The position numbers and the translations under genes were made by a program. From NCBI GenBank assembly GCA_958510875.1, contig OY294068.1, forward strand, positions 174,189,411 to 174,253,410: a DNA stretch of 64,000 nucleotides. The letters run 5' to 3'. Below the pieces are notes generated by a model, which saw only the letters and a program-made list of their open reading frames with translations, had not been told where the DNA came from and ran no database searches. The stretch comes from Endomychus coccineus (lineage: Eukaryota; Arthropoda; Insecta; Coleoptera; Endomychidae). Below are positions 62,411 to 64,000 of this stretch, in pieces (position 1 is the first letter of the stretch; the number at the start of each line of letters is the position of its first letter).

Positions 62411-62589
62411 CCGGCTCCGGGATTTTCACGTGGCCTATCGAAATTAGAAGGTTCGAATTGTATAAAAACACAATTGCATGAACGCCAGACGTCTTATGTA
62501 ATTAGCTACGAACGAGATAATCTTGACATATCCTCGAGGAGCTCGCTGCGCGTAAGTTAGAGTTTATACATTTTACCTCTATTTTATTA

Positions 62590-62830
62590 ATTTGGGGCCG
62601 TTACGAACCCCGTGCGGCCGGCGCCAGTTGTAATAAAGTATTTTGGGCTATAGGCCGCTAGCTTTCACCCGCTTTCGGTATATTTAAGTAGCTAGAAAAT
62701 TCCCTTTCGTACGTCGCATGTCAGATGCTAGTAGGTGACAGCTGAGAATACCTCAAACTGTTTTAATTAAATTTTCTCATTTAATCGACATTTTGGGGCC
62801 CGAGACTATGCTATTTAGTTGGCCCCGTTC
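62590..62830. other. LTR-retrotransposon-like fragment (tentative)
   Basis: A GC-richer patch has GGCCGGCGCCAGTTGTAATA with an AATAAA. It is followed by GGTATATTTAAGTAGC (TATA-like), CAGATGCTAG, and TTTTGGGGCCCGAGAC, which could be a junction after an LTR. No gag/pol was seen. The following 62,830-63,420 shows nothing recognisable. Confidence 0.25.
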
Positions 62831-63419
62831 ATAAACTAACGACATGGAGCGAAAACCGCATGCGAAAAGTCCTCGTTAAGACGTTCTATGTACCGTAAAT
62901 TTGCACTTTTCTAACTCGCGAGCTACGCGCTTCTCACGTGAACGTCATTCGATTTATCGAAAATTAACCAATTCAAAAACGTTTCCGACTCACTTTGGGG
63001 CTATCACGACCTTTTAAAAGGTTCAAAGTTAACATTTCGACAATTTTAAGCTCGGCCGAGCTACATGGTAGGCGGAGTGGTGGGTCTTAGAATATTTCGT
63101 TACGGTATTTGTTTTTTGTTTTTTTAGATTTTCGTTACGGTATTGTCTTTTGTTTTTTCTCTTGATTCAGTCGCCGCGCTCAAAGCCCGCGATAAAAGCT
63201 ATATGCAATAGCTTAAAAATAAAGATTTCAATAAACAATGTAATGAACAAGGTTACAAGTTATATGTAGCATGCTAAGTAATATCCAACTTAAATAATAT
63301 AATTCTAGACATAAATTCAGGTTCTTAGGAATAATTAATTGAGAGCATAAATAACTCTCTTATTCTTATTAATTACTACTGATTAAGAATAAATTGTCTA
63401 ATATTACGCTTAAAATCGA

Positions 63420-63863
63420 ATGAACAAAATCTATAATGGAAGGTCATATATAAATAACATAAAAGGTAATACAGATAATTTTATAACATTACCATATATT
63501 CCGGAGACCCCTAACTGTGTTGGGAAATATTTTTCAAATCTAAAACCTTCAATACCTAAAGATAAACAAACTCACACAGTATACAAATTAAATTGTTTAG
63601 ATTGCGATGGAACTTGTATAGGAATCTCTAAACAATGTTTACAAAAAAGAATGTATGGCCACAAATATAGTACAAGAAACAAAAACTTGGAAAATTCCAC
63701 CGCCCTTGCTAAACACTGCTTTGATCATAACTATCAATTCGATTACAAAAATGTTAATGTTTTAACTAAGGAAACTAATTATTATAAAAGATCTATTCTG
63801 GGGATGAGTCACATAAAACGTGACTCCAAGTCAAAAATCGTAGAACACGTATTCAATCACTAA
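63420..63863 (+). CDS. Penelope-like GIY-YIG endonuclease fragment
   Basis: An open frame of 147 codons: MNKIYNGRSYINNIKGNTDN, NCVGKYFSNLKPSIPKDKQT, HTVYKLNCLDCDGTCIGISK, then NSTALAKHCFDHNYQFDYKN and KRSILGMSHIKRD. The YKLNC..C...CIGIS start is the GIY-YIG module with the CxxC insert of Penelope-like elements, and ALA-H-DHN-FD with the later E/HI are its helices. Relative to the copy at 20.36 kb about 20 residues are missing near residue 30. The RT is absent upstream. The frame itself is open, so it is a truncated copy and probably not a working gene. Confidence 0.75.
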   Translation: MNKIYNGRSYINNIKGNTDNFITLPYIPETPNCVGKYFSNLKPSIPKDKQTHTVYKLNCLDCDGTCIGISKQCLQKRMYGHKYSTRNKNLENSTALAKHCFDHNYQFDYKNVNVLTKETNYYKRSILGMSHIKRDSKSKIVEHVFNH

Positions 63864-64000
63864 GTCAGATTTATATGTACTAATTTAACTAATTAAAACC
63901 ATTGCAAATTCCTACATGCGTCTTCATAATGTTAAAAGTATATTTTAGTTAGGTAGAGTGCTCAAAAGTAATAGTTCTAATGAGGTCTGACAACCTTTTT
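63864..64000 (+). mobile_element. Start of the Penelope-like 3' terminal repeat, cut by window end
   Basis: AAAACCATTGCAAATTCCTA, CATGCGTCTT and, at the end, CTAATGAGGTCTGACAACCT match 20,992-21,100 after the first copy's endonuclease. The element continues past the window. Confidence 0.75.

Overview
The window is AT-rich, non-coding-dominated nuclear DNA of an insect. The basis is the spliced genes with gt/ag introns, the arthropod repertoire of transposons (Himar-like mariner, hAT, a P-superfamily element, R1- and CR1/Jockey-like LINEs, Penelope-like elements) and TTAGG tracts inside a minisatellite. The order of insect cannot be decided from the sequence alone. Nothing bacterial or viral was seen, and most open frames are shadows or decayed transposon coding.

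Two host genes can be assembled from exons whose splice phases agree, both on the + strand. The first (17.5-30.6 kb) has four phase-compatible exons and a two-exon 3' end with stop codon. It encodes a conserved-looking soluble protein that I do not recognise. The second is an otopetrin, a proton channel of the Otop family. Seven exons run from 38.75 to 61.44 kb with every junction phase compatible, and the C-terminal exon or exons lie beyond the window. A weak candidate first exon of a third gene lies on the - strand near 7.5 kb.

Layout. 0-5.5 kb: hAT 3' end, a mariner-like relic, and a complete 962-bp P-type non-autonomous element with an 8-bp target duplication and a relic THAP exon. 7.7-13.3 kb: LINE 3' ends in a duplicated block, a TTTATA microsatellite and an R1-like LINE. 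13.5-17.2 kb: a head-to-head pair of hammerhead-like hairpins split by a hAT element, then a mariner carrying a nested MITE. 17.5-30.6 kb: host gene 1, with a Penelope-like element with inverted terminal repeats, a 1.6-kb foldback element and a decayed intron-containing transposase in its introns. 31-38 kb: LINE relics, a retroelement promoter with a hammerhead-like hairpin, and a TTAA MITE. 38.7-61.4 kb: the otopetrin gene, whose introns hold two large palindromic elements, a CR1/Jockey LINE, a GC-rich triplicated block, a TIR-bounded mariner-like element, a TTAGG-containing minisatellite, and a hAT nested in a LINE. 61.4-64 kb: intron or flank with a second Penelope-like copy at the edge.

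The least explained items are the palindromic foldback elements (17,959-19,548; 39,485-40,396; 40,468-41,344), the recurrent hammerhead-like hairpins in several repeat families, the GC-rich triplicate at 49.5-50.6 kb and the unnamed host gene. All assignments come from reading the sequence; no database search was made.
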